64,000 nt of DNA from Ensifer sp. Root278 (GTDB taxonomy: Bacteria; Pseudomonadota; Alphaproteobacteria; Rhizobiales; Rhizobiaceae): assembly GCF_001429285.1 (NCBI RefSeq), contig NZ_LMJJ01000013.1, positions 1 through 64,000 of the forward strand, read 5' to 3'. Below, one piece after another: positions 54,839 to 63,010 of the stretch (position 1 is its first letter; the number at the start of each line of letters is the position of its first letter). The notes beneath the pieces are model-generated. The model saw only the letters and a list, made by a program, of their open reading frames with translations. It was not told where the DNA came from and did not search any database. The position numbers and the translations under genes are program-made.

Positions 54839-55584
54839 CAGGCCGCTTCCTCTTCCAGTACGCCGCCCAGATAGGCTTCGAGCACATGCGGATCGCGACG
54901 CACCACATCGGGCGTGCCGTCGCAGATCACCCGCCCATGCGCCATGACGACGACGCGGTGCGAAAGCCGCATGATCAGGTCCATGTTGTGTTCGACGATG
55001 AGGACCGTCAGCCCCTTGGCATTGAGCGCCTTGATGTGGCCAACGATCTCCTCGAGCAGCGTCGGATTGACGCCGCCGGCCGGCTCGTCCAGCAGAATGA
55101 TCTTGGGATCGGCCATCAGCAGCGCGGCCAGATCCATCAGTTTCTTCTGGCCGTAGGACAGGTTGTGCCCGTCCTCGTAGGCAATGCGGGTGATCCCGAG
55201 GAAATCGAGGATCGACATCGCCTTGTCCCGCTCATCCGCCGAGATTGCGGGCCGAAACAGCTCCGTGAACCCGCGGCAGCGCGCCTGGACGATCACGTTT
55301 TCCAGCACCGTCATGTCGGCGAGATTGCGTGAGATCTGGAACGTGCGGCTAAGACCCTTTGCGGTGATCTTGTGCGGGCGCAGATTGTCGATCCGCTCTC
55401 CGTCCAGCCAGACCTCGCCGGAAGTCGGAACGACGGTGCGACTGATGCAATTGAAGGCCGTGGTCTTGCCGGCGCCGTTCGGGCCGATGAGTGCCGTGAT
55501 CGAGCCTTTCTCGACCGTGAAGCTTGCGCCATCCACGGCGCGAATTCCGCCGTAGTGCTTGCACAGGTTCTTAACCTCGAGCAT
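54838..55584 (-). CDS. Branched-chain-type ABC ATPase LivG
   Basis: 248 residues: Walker A IGPNGAGKTT, LSYGQKKLMDLAALL as the signature, Walker B IILLDEPAGGVNP, as usual for LivG. About 100 bases separate it from the binding-protein gene upstream, with no strong hairpin seen there. Confidence 0.92.
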   Translation of the reverse strand: MLEVKNLCKHYGGIRAVDGASFTVEKGSITALIGPNGAGKTTAFNCISRTVVPTSGEVWLDGERIDNLRPHKITAKGLSRTFQISRNLADMTVLENVIVQARCRGFTELFRPAISADERDKAMSILDFLGITRIAYEDGHNLSYGQKKLMDLAALLMADPKIILLDEPAGGVNPTLLEEIVGHIKALNAKGLTVLIVEHNMDLIMRLSHRVVVMAHGRVICDGTPDVVRRDPHVLEAYLGGVLEEEAA

Positions 55585-55681
55585 CCGCGCGATCTCCTTT
55601 CAGTAGATATCTCAGTAGTAGATGCCTGCCGATCGGGAGGGCGCGCCGCAGGCGGAACGCCCTCCCCTATCTCGCAAACGG

Positions 55682-56965
55682 TCAGAAACCGGACTTGGGA
55701 TAGCGGAAGGGCACGACGCCCTCGAACTGACCGGTCGGGTAAACGAAGGTCAGCTTGCCGTCCTGCCACTGCGTCATGATGTGCGCCTTGTCGACGGGTA
55801 GGCCGAGATCGTCCCAACTGAAATTACCGAGAACCGTCTGAACCGGCTGCTCCTTTGTGCGGGCGTGCAGCCATTCGCCCATCTTGGCGTTATCCGTGGT
55901 GCCGGCCCCGACGATCGCCTGCTCGATGCCCTGGCAGACGGCGAAGGGAATGGCGCTGTCCTCATCCGGCTCGACGCCGTATTCGGCTTCGAATGCCTTC
56001 ACGAAATCCGCATTGTCGAACGGCTTTCCGGCGAGCGTACTCTTGAAGGGAACATCCTTGTGCCAGGTGGTGTGGATGACGACACCATCGGCCGCATCCT
56101 TGCCGACACCCTCGATGAATTCCGTCTGCGCGCCCTGGCTGAGATAGACGAGCTTCGCTGATGCACCGACGGTCTTCAGAGCGCGCATGAGCTGAACCGC
56201 TTCTTCCGCAGAAGCCGTCAGGCCGACGATCATTTCCGCGCCGGAGCGCTTGATCGAATTTGCAAGGTTCAGCCAGTCATTGAACCCTTCTTCGGGCCAC
56301 TTTTCCTCCATTACCACTTCGATACCGGCTTCCTTGAAGTAACCGGGAGCGAGGTCGGCGATTTCCTTGTCATTGGCCGGATCGATCACCTTCTGGCCGA
56401 GGAGGCCGGTGGCGATCGCGTTTGCGAAGAAGTCGTCCGCGTGGACGACCGCGACAGTCTTCGGCGCATCCGCCGGGTCCTTGATCTCCTTCAGGAGGCC
56501 GATCATGTCCTTGCCGGTATATTCGGCGGCATTGACCTGGAAGTAGAAGAGGTTCTTGTAGCCCTGGGCATAGATCCGGAGCGCCCCGCCCGAGGGAACC
56601 GGGTGAACCATGTTGTACTTGGACAGAACGTTGCCGACCGGAAAGGTCAGGCGGCTCGAGAAGGTGCCGTAGACGGCATCGACCTTGTCGACATTGATGA
56701 AGCGTTCGTACTGGTTGATGGCCGTTGCCGGATCAGAGCGATTGTCGCTGACAATCAATTCCACCTGCTTGCCGAGAATACCGCCCGCTTCGTTGATGAG
56801 CTTGTTGCAGAGCTCGTAGCCCCGCTTGTGCTTCTCGCCGCTGACCGAGAGGCCACCGGTAATCGGCAGCGACGCTCCGATCCGTATTGTTTCCGCAGCG
56901 CTGGCAACGGTGCTTGCTGAAAGCACACTGATGGTTGCTGCCGCGATCAGCCGATTGATTCCCAT
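55682..56965 (-). CDS. Branched-chain-type ABC substrate-binding protein LivK-like
   Basis: 427 residues with a signal peptide of about 22 residues ending ASA and the family-5/6 binding domain (IRIGASLPITGGLSVSGE). Such receptors bind many ligands besides amino acids, including aromatic acids. GGGAGGAG precedes the ATG at 56965. It is the first gene of the long minus-strand operon and diverges from the LacI gene at 57218. Confidence 0.92.
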   Translation of the reverse strand: MGINRLIAAATISVLSASTVASAAETIRIGASLPITGGLSVSGEKHKRGYELCNKLINEAGGILGKQVELIVSDNRSDPATAINQYERFINVDKVDAVYGTFSSRLTFPVGNVLSKYNMVHPVPSGGALRIYAQGYKNLFYFQVNAAEYTGKDMIGLLKEIKDPADAPKTVAVVHADDFFANAIATGLLGQKVIDPANDKEIADLAPGYFKEAGIEVVMEEKWPEEGFNDWLNLANSIKRSGAEMIVGLTASAEEAVQLMRALKTVGASAKLVYLSQGAQTEFIEGVGKDAADGVVIHTTWHKDVPFKSTLAGKPFDNADFVKAFEAEYGVEPDEDSAIPFAVCQGIEQAIVGAGTTDNAKMGEWLHARTKEQPVQTVLGNFSWDDLGLPVDKAHIMTQWQDGKLTFVYPTGQFEGVVPFRYPKSGF

Positions 56966-56989
56966 TTCTTCTCCTCCCAGAGGTTTTCG

Positions 56990-57003
56990 TGCAATCGTTT
57001 GCA
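56990..57003. promoter_or_regulatory. LacI-type operator a (TGCAATCGTTTGCA)
   Basis: A palindrome with a central CG, in the leader of the LivK-like gene. Two further copies (57106 and 57163) lie in the same 250-base divergent region. Reverse-complemented it reads TGCAAACGATTGCA, identical to the 57106 site. Confidence 0.75.
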
Positions 57004-57105
57004 TTCGAGTAAAAGACAAATCGCCCAGCTCCGCCGGACGCCACTCACGCCTTGTGTTCGATCGACGGCAGGGCAGCTCCTCAACTCCTTGCCGAAAACT
57101 GGATG

Positions 57106-57119
57106 TGCAAACGATTGCA
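57106..57119. promoter_or_regulatory. LacI-type operator b (TGCAAACGATTGCA)
   Basis: Same 14-base site in inverse orientation, with GTGCAA and TTGCAC arms. It lies 116 bases from site a, which permits DNA looping. Confidence 0.75.
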
Positions 57120-57162
57120 CGTCCGCGATTATGCGTACCGCTTGCGCTTTGTCAAGCGCCCA

Positions 57163-57176
57163 TGCGAACGATTGCA
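57163..57176. promoter_or_regulatory. LacI-type operator c (TGCGAACGATTGCA)
   Basis: One mismatch from site b and 57 bases further on, close to the start of the LacI gene, where it could autoregulate. Confidence 0.65.
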
Positions 57177-57217
57177 AAACTCCTGGCAAGATTTTAAATG
57201 GAGGAGCGAGGTGATAC

Positions 57218-58258
57218 ATGCAAAAGAAACGAACCACCCTGAAGGACATTGCGCGCGCGACCGGCGTTCACGTGTCGACCGTGTCGCGCGCGCTTGATCC
57301 CGCTGAGCGAAAGAGCATCACGCCGGAAGTCGTGGCAAAGATCCAGGCGGCGGCGGAACGGTTGGACTATCGCCCCAATCGCATTGCCTTCGGGCTCCGC
57401 ACCAACAGGACGATGACGGTCGGCGTGGTCATCCCCGACATCACCAACCCCATCTTCCCGCCGATCCTGCGCGGAATCGAAAGCGTTCTGGAACCGCTCG
57501 GATACGCGTCGATCATCGTCAACACCGATAGCGAACGCGAGCGCGAAATTCGTCTTCTCGAAGTGCTCAGGGACCGAGGCGTCGACGGCCTCATTCACGC
57601 GGCGGTGCTCAGAAGCGATCCCTCAATTGCCAAAGCCGCCCAGGATGGTCTCTCGGTGGTGACGCTGAACAGACGCGTGGAACGTTCGAACATCCCCTAC
57701 GTCATCAATGACGAGGACATGGGCATCTGCGAGATGCTGCGCCACCTGACGAAGCTCGGCCACCGGCGGATCGCGCATCTTGCCGGACCGCAGGATCTCT
57801 CGACCGGCCAGCTGCGCCTCGCGGCGTTTCGCAGCGCCGCCGAGAGAATGTCGATTGACTTCGATCCGGAACTCATCGTTACCGCCATACGCTTCGACGA
57901 AGACGAAGGCGCCCGCTGCACGCGCGACCTGCTTGCTTCCGGGCACGATTTCACGGCCGTGCTCTGCGCAAACGACCGCCTGGCGCTCGGCTGCATCGAC
58001 GTTCTGCGAGAGAATGGCCTCGATTGCCCGTCGGACATTTCCGTCAGTGGTTTCAACGACATGCCATTCCTCCATCTGGCGCGTCCACGGCTGACAACTG
58101 TCAGGATCCAGCAATACGATGCCGGCATCACCGCCGCGTCGATCTTGCTGCGCCTGATGAATTCCGGCGCAGACGACGATATCCCCTTGGAGACCGTGTT
58201 GCCGGTGGAACTCATGGAGCGCGACAGCACAGGGCCGGTAGCTGCGCGAAGTCGCTGA
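57218..58258 (+). CDS. LacI-family transcriptional regulator
   Basis: 346 residues with an N-terminal LacI helix-turn-helix (TLKDIARATGVHVSTVSRAL, residues 6-25) and hinge RPNRIAFGLR, and an effector domain. It diverges from the Liv operon, and three TGCAAACGATTGCA-like sites lie between. It most likely represses both units until the pathway substrate or product binds. GGAGG lies upstream of the ATG. Confidence 0.93.
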   Translation: MQKKRTTLKDIARATGVHVSTVSRALDPAERKSITPEVVAKIQAAAERLDYRPNRIAFGLRTNRTMTVGVVIPDITNPIFPPILRGIESVLEPLGYASIIVNTDSEREREIRLLEVLRDRGVDGLIHAAVLRSDPSIAKAAQDGLSVVTLNRRVERSNIPYVINDEDMGICEMLRHLTKLGHRRIAHLAGPQDLSTGQLRLAAFRSAAERMSIDFDPELIVTAIRFDEDEGARCTRDLLASGHDFTAVLCANDRLALGCIDVLRENGLDCPSDISVSGFNDMPFLHLARPRLTTVRIQQYDAGITAASILLRLMNSGADDDIPLETVLPVELMERDSTGPVAARSR

Positions 58259-58347
58259 CAATCGTTCCCTGCCGAACGGTCGCGCGCTGGTTGTCAACAG
58301 TGTCGGATTTCATTGGAGAGCCCCTCTCCTCTCCAGGCTCAAGCCTT

Positions 58348-59112
58348 ATGGCGTATCCGCGGTCCTTGGTTGGAAAGACAGTTCTCCTTATCGGCGGAAA
58401 CGGTGCGATCGGCGCCGCGACAGGGCGCCTGTTTGCGGAGGCAGGCGCAACGGTTCTCATCACCCATACGCCGAGCGAACAGAGCGTCTTGAGCGCGGAT
58501 GCGGCGCATTTTTCCTTTGCAAACGCGGAACGTCACGCGCGCTACGCCGCCGACATCACGGATTCCAGCGCCCTTAGCGGCCTCGCCAGCACCATCGAAC
58601 AGAAATTCGGCCGGCTCGATATCCTCGTCAATGCGGCCGGTTTCACCAAGCCAATCGCCCCCCGGGATCTCGATGCACTGACCGACGAACTGATCGACGA
58701 CATTTTCAAGGTAAATTGGCGAAGCCAGTTCGCAGCCATCCGGGCCTTCGCCCCTCTGTTGAAAAAGTCCGGCGATGGGCTCGTCGTCTCCATCTCGTCG
58801 ATCGCAGCCTTCACCGGCATAGGGTCGAATATCGCCTATTGCGCAGCCAAGGCTGGTATCGACGTCATGACCGAGCCCCTCGCCCGCGTGCTGGCGCCGG
58901 AGGTCAGGGTGCTTGCCGTTTCTCCCGGCGTCGTCGACACGCAATTCGTTTCTGGGCGGGGTTCGGGCTTCAATGAGAAGGTCGCGGCCTCGACCCCGCT
59001 CGCCCGCATCGGCGAGGTCGACGATATTGCTGCGGCCATCCTGGCCTGTGCGACGTTGCTCGGTTTTTCCACCGGTCATATCATCCAGGTGGATGGCGGT
59101 CGCGCGCTCTGA
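58348..59112 (+). CDS. Short-chain dehydrogenase/reductase (SDR)
   Basis: 254 residues with the SDR cofactor motif GGNGAIGAATG, the NAAGFT segment, a catalytic serine in VSISSIAAFTG and YCAAK (YxxxK). The ATG at 58348 has no good ribosome site; GTG or ATG alternatives upstream are possible. It follows the LacI gene by 89 bases in the same direction and may reduce or oxidise a keto/hydroxy intermediate. Confidence 0.88.
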   Translation: MAYPRSLVGKTVLLIGGNGAIGAATGRLFAEAGATVLITHTPSEQSVLSADAAHFSFANAERHARYAADITDSSALSGLASTIEQKFGRLDILVNAAGFTKPIAPRDLDALTDELIDDIFKVNWRSQFAAIRAFAPLLKKSGDGLVVSISSIAAFTGIGSNIAYCAAKAGIDVMTEPLARVLAPEVRVLAVSPGVVDTQFVSGRGSGFNEKVAASTPLARIGEVDDIAAAILACATLLGFSTGHIIQVDGGRAL

Positions 59113-59197
59113 CGCAGCAGCAATATCCGCGCGATGGAGCGACGGGGCCCGAAAGCCCGGCTCCGTCACCGTGTTCAATGTCTGGTTCAGGGAGAGC

Positions 59198-60032
59198 TCA
59201 GTCCCTCGGCGGCCAGATCGGAATGGTGCCTCTGCCCGAGGGGAACCGCACATTCTTGGAGCGCGTAAACTCCCGCAGAGTTTCCGCGGCGTTTTCCCTT
59301 CCAAAGCCGCTTCCCTTCTGACCGCCGAAGGGGGAGCCGAGGAAGGCGCGGCCATGTAGTTGTTGACGAAGATCATGCCGGCTTCGAGCCTGGCCGCACT
59401 CTTGCCGGCGTGGGCTTCGTCGGTCGTGCAGATTGCCGCCGTCAGGCCGTACTCGCTGTCATTGGCGATGCGGATTGCTTCTTCCTCGGTAGAAAACCGC
59501 ATGATGCTGGCGATCGGGCCGAACATCTCTTCGCGCGCAGGTCGGGCGTCACATCGGCAAGGACCGTGGGGGCGACCCAGTAGCCGCCTTTCAGGCGTTC
59601 CTCGGTCGGAAGTTTACCCTGGGTGACTAGGCGGGCTCCTTCCTTCAGCGCGATATCGAGATAGGCCAGCACCTTGTCGCGGTGCTTCGCATCGACCATG
59701 GCCCCAATATCTGTCGCGGGGTCAAGGCCGTCACCGACGACCAGCTTCTCGGTCGCACGTGCAAAACGCTCGAGGAACTCGTCATGCAGCGCATCGTGCA
59801 CGAGTATGCGTGACGTCGACGTGCATGCCTCGCCCTGGTAGAGCGCGACATCGATCGTGCGGATGCCGATCGTTTCGGCTCCCTCGAGGATCGAGCGCGG
59901 CAGTCGCTCGCCCGGGCTCATGTCCCATTCGCGCTGCCAGTTCGATCGAATGAAAGGCGTCACTGCGTCGTCGACGAACGCGCGGCAACTGTCGCGCATC
60001 AATCGCTGCTCCTGGGACAGGTGAGCCGTCAT
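59198..60032 (-). pseudogene. Chimeric remnant: acyl-CoA dehydrogenase start fused to aldehyde dehydrogenase C-terminal half
   Basis: The frame begins MTAHLSQEQRLMRDSCRAF, like an acyl-CoA dehydrogenase, for about 56 residues, then jumps at about 59860 into an aldehyde dehydrogenase (LYQGEACTSTSRILVH, catalytic C in EACTS). It then changes frame near 59535 (about two extra bases in CGCGCG) and again near 59350, after which FLGSPFGGQKGSGFGREN completes the dehydrogenase end. An internal deletion has joined two genes and the result has decayed. Confidence 0.75.
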
Positions 60033-60264
60033 CGGCGTGAATCATTTCTCGCTCCCTTGGTTCTTCTGGCGGGTTCCTCTTCCTGCCCTCAGATTCGTAG
60101 CGTGCTGCCTCGGTGCCAGTGAGGTTCTCACCGTGCTCTTTTGGTGAACTATCGTCCAATTCGACGTGGATTTTCTGCGCGGCATCGGAAGCATTTGAGC
60201 GATGGGCTCCGTCTCAATCGCTCCACTCCCTCAGATTGCCCCGACGCCCGCGGATAACGACGGC

Positions 60265-60745
60265 GTGCAGATGGGGCCGGGCTACCAAAGGAGGCGCGCG
60301 AAGAACTCATGAAAGTCGCGCTTTTCGCCGCAGAACGGCGCATCCCCATCGAGATCCATGCCTATACCGATGACGCCGCAAACGCGATCCTCGACGTCTT
60401 CGAAGCGGTGCACAAGACGCATCCGTTCAACGACTTGCGCTGGTCGATCGCCCAACACCGGATCGGAACGGACGCTCGACCGGATGCAGAGGATGGGTCT
60501 CGCCTATACCGTGCAGATGGGCCCTATTTCGAGGCCCCTGCCATCAGGGAAGCGAACGGTGCCGCGGTGGCCGCGGTCTCGCCACCGACGCGGCTCGCAA
60601 TCGACAAGGGAATCATGGTTGCCGGCGGCACGGTCTGGTACGACGAGAGTGTTGGACATATGCCAACCAGCCTGATCCATGATGAGGACGGCATACGCAT
60701 CGTCGGCGACATGACGGGCAATTTCGGCCAAATGCTGTGTCATGG
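60265..60745 (+). pseudogene. Amidohydrolase (YtcJ-like) C-terminal remnant with frameshifts
   Basis: The segments EIHAYTDDAANAILDVFEAV, LDRMQRMGLAYTVQMG and GPYFEAPAI read like the TIM-barrel of an amidohydrolase, but the second is in a different frame from the others (change at about 60465 and back at about 60520). The N-terminal part, with the HxH metal motif, is missing. It is a remnant; the parent group is a judgement by eye. Confidence 0.55.
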
Positions 60746-61597
60746 CGTAGGTGTCGCACCATGGCATGACCAGCGCTGCCGCTTTCCCAAGCTTCGGGCA
60801 GATGGCGCCGAAGATGTAGGCTGATCGGGTTCGCTGGTCGTGCGGTGCTGCGGATCGCGTTCCACGCTTCGATCGTTGGGCAACAGATCGTTTAACTTGT
60901 AGGCGACTTCGGTCCTGTTTGTCGCCTTGACCTTCTTCATAATGTTGCGGATATGAACCTTGACGGTGCTTTCGCGCAGGTTGAGTTCATAGGCAATGAT
61001 CTTATTGGCCTTGCCGCGCCGCAGCGCCTCGACCACTTCGGCTTGGCGGGAAGTGAACATACCCGCCAGCGGGTGTGGGACCGTGTTGCTCGACTCGAAC
61101 AGCTGGTGCATTGCGAACAGACAGCTGGCGGGAACGAAGACCCCGCCAACGAGAGCAAGATAGATCGCTTCGATGCAGACATCTATCGTGACCGAGGAAG
61201 GGATATAGCCCTTCGCGCCGCATTCGAGGGCTTTCATGATCTGCGCGAGTTCGTCCGTATCGGCCAGCACGATGACCGGCGTCGACGCGAATTCGGACGA
61301 GAGCCGGCGGATCTCCTCGGCCACATCCCGCTCGGCAATATTTCTGCCCCCGATATTCAAGAGAATCGCCGACAATGGCGGGTATTGCCCGCGATTCTGC
61401 CTCCATTCCTCAATTGATCCAAAGGCCAACACGAGCAGGTCCGTCTTGTGAGCAACAATGCTCTGCGCGAGGCATTGTCGATCGAGCGCACGGGTGTCGA
61501 TTATCACAAGCAGGCGCTCCCGTTGAGGTTCCGCACGCACGCTGACAGCGCCGATAAGCTCATTGAATGGGGGATAGTCAATATCATTTTCTTTCAT
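60740..61597 (-). CDS. LuxR-family regulator with a degenerate receiver-like domain
   Basis: 285 residues from the ATG at 61597 (GGGAGCAAGG upstream). Residues about 30-140 resemble a response-regulator receiver, but the phosphoacceptor position reads ILLNIGG (N instead of D). The C-terminal GerE helix-turn-helix is clear (FTSRQAEVVEALRRGKANK and STVKVHIRNIM), followed by about 45 polar residues. Similar phosphorylation-independent LuxR proteins control polysaccharide genes in rhizobia; a flippase gene lies 1.4 kb away. The upstream 61598-62020 holds no gene I can support. Confidence 0.85.
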   Translation of the reverse strand: MKENDIDYPPFNELIGAVSVRAEPQRERLLVIIDTRALDRQCLAQSIVAHKTDLLVLAFGSIEEWRQNRGQYPPLSAILLNIGGRNIAERDVAEEIRRLSSEFASTPVIVLADTDELAQIMKALECGAKGYIPSSVTIDVCIEAIYLALVGGVFVPASCLFAMHQLFESSNTVPHPLAGMFTSRQAEVVEALRRGKANKIIAYELNLRESTVKVHIRNIMKKVKATNRTEVAYKLNDLLPNDRSVERDPQHRTTSEPDQPTSSAPSARSLGKRQRWSCHGATPTP

Positions 61598-62020
61598 ACG
61601 CCTTGCTCCCGGGATCTTGGAGATAGTGGTTATACTGCCCTCCGCCTTAAATATTATCGTCGCCGCGCAACAGTACTGCCAATCGCCCTCGGCTTGTACT
61701 AACGGATTAAAGGAATACTCGGCGAATACGCCAAGCCAAACTACCGCAGAAATTCTCGGCGGTACTCTACTGCCTAAAGAATAGCGTACTACAAAGGCTG
61801 GCGACAGAACACATACAAATTGGGGCGCTGCGAGTGAAAAAAGAAGTAGATTACACGATACTGCGGTGAAATTAGTATTATATATGCTACTTGCGTAGTA
61901 GAGGTCGGAACAAGAATTGTTTCCCTCAAACACGCGGCCTTTATCAACCAAAAATAGCAATAACCTTGATAGCCAACGACTTCCATGCGATTCTTCGGGC
62001 ATGATCCGAAGGAGATGAGA

Positions 62021-62357
62021 ATGTCGGAAACGATGCTTGCAGCGCTTACCAACATTCGGACGGCGGAAGATATGATCGTGGCCTTTCGCGATGAGGCGCA
62101 GTGTCGGCGATTGCTGGAAAGCATGGTGTGGCCGGCCGGAAGAGTTTGCCCTGCCTGTGGCTACAAGCGCTCGATCGCGATCGCCGGGCGCGATATGGGC
62201 AAGCGGCGTGCGCATCCGGGTCTCTATCAATGTTCCAGCGGCGGATGTCGGTTCCAGTTTACGGTGACGACACACACACCGCTGCATTCCACAAAGCTTC
62301 CTCTGCGTGTCTGGCTGAAGGGCATGTGGCTGATGCTGCGAGGCCGAAAAAGGTCTA
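62021..62357 (+). pseudogene. IS1595-family transposase, N-terminal fragment
   Basis: About 112 residues: a zinc-ribbon start (CPACGYKRS and CSSGGCRFQFTVT) and the beginning of the transposase core (LPLRVWLKGMWLML). It breaks off near 62357, after which the sequence no longer fits the family. AGGAG lies a few bases before the ATG. The rest of the element and its other end are absent. Confidence 0.75.
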
Positions 62358-62384
62358 CCGAATACCCAGAAGACGCCTGTCATG

Positions 62385-62690
62385 GTGATCGTGCAGCGAC
62401 CAGATGACGTCACAACCGGCGCCAATGTGCGCGAGTGGCTCTATGTCGACGACTCCGTCGAATAGGCCGTTCGGACCCGGATCGAGTTCGTACAAGGCCC
62501 TCGTGCCGGCGTCATCGGAGAAGTAGAGGTGTTTGTTGATCGGGTTGTAGGCGACACCGGTCGGGTCATCGGAAAAGGCGAAGGCGGTAAGCGGGCTCAG
62601 CAGCGCCCCATGATCAGCAGTGGGTTGGCGATGTAGGTAACGCCTGAAGAGTCGGTGCTGCGCGTCGACTAGGTCGAGGTTTCGGTGGTC
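62385..62690 (-). pseudogene. Fragment of a calcium-binding-type/SdiA-regulated-like protein
   Basis: Read on the minus strand, the stretch gives FSDDPTGVAYNPINKHLYFS followed by LYELDPGPNGLFDG, typical of rhizobial secreted calcium-binding (RTX-like) beta-propeller proteins. No start or stop of its own is seen, and stops interrupt further upstream at about 62672. It is a decayed piece next to the transposase fragment. The stretch 62700-63010 shows no further gene. Confidence 0.45.
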
Positions 62691-63010
62691 CTCACCAAGG
62701 TCGTGGATGTCGGCAACTGACGAGGCGAGTCGCTCGTGACGTCTAAACTGAAGGATTCCACATCGCTGAATCTAGTCACTTGAAATCTCTCTTGGCAGGC
62801 CCGATCGCCACATCGCTAATGTGTCCGAGGGGACTGTTGTCATGCTGGTCGGGCCCGTCAAAGCGGCCAAGCATTTAAAGCGCCGCAGGCCAGCCGAGTG
62901 GGGACCCAGGCATGATAGGAAATGAGGCAAAGCGGCCCCATTTCAAATCAGGACTAGTCCTGAAGGGTGACAGGCATGGGGGGCCTCCTACCCGCCTTGC
63001 CGCCCCGCCG

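Noticed and set aside
60740-62425. Extended 561-codon frame of the LuxR gene
   Set aside because: The first part runs through the IS1595 fragment on the opposite strand and has no domain; a strong ribosome site precedes the ATG at 61597.
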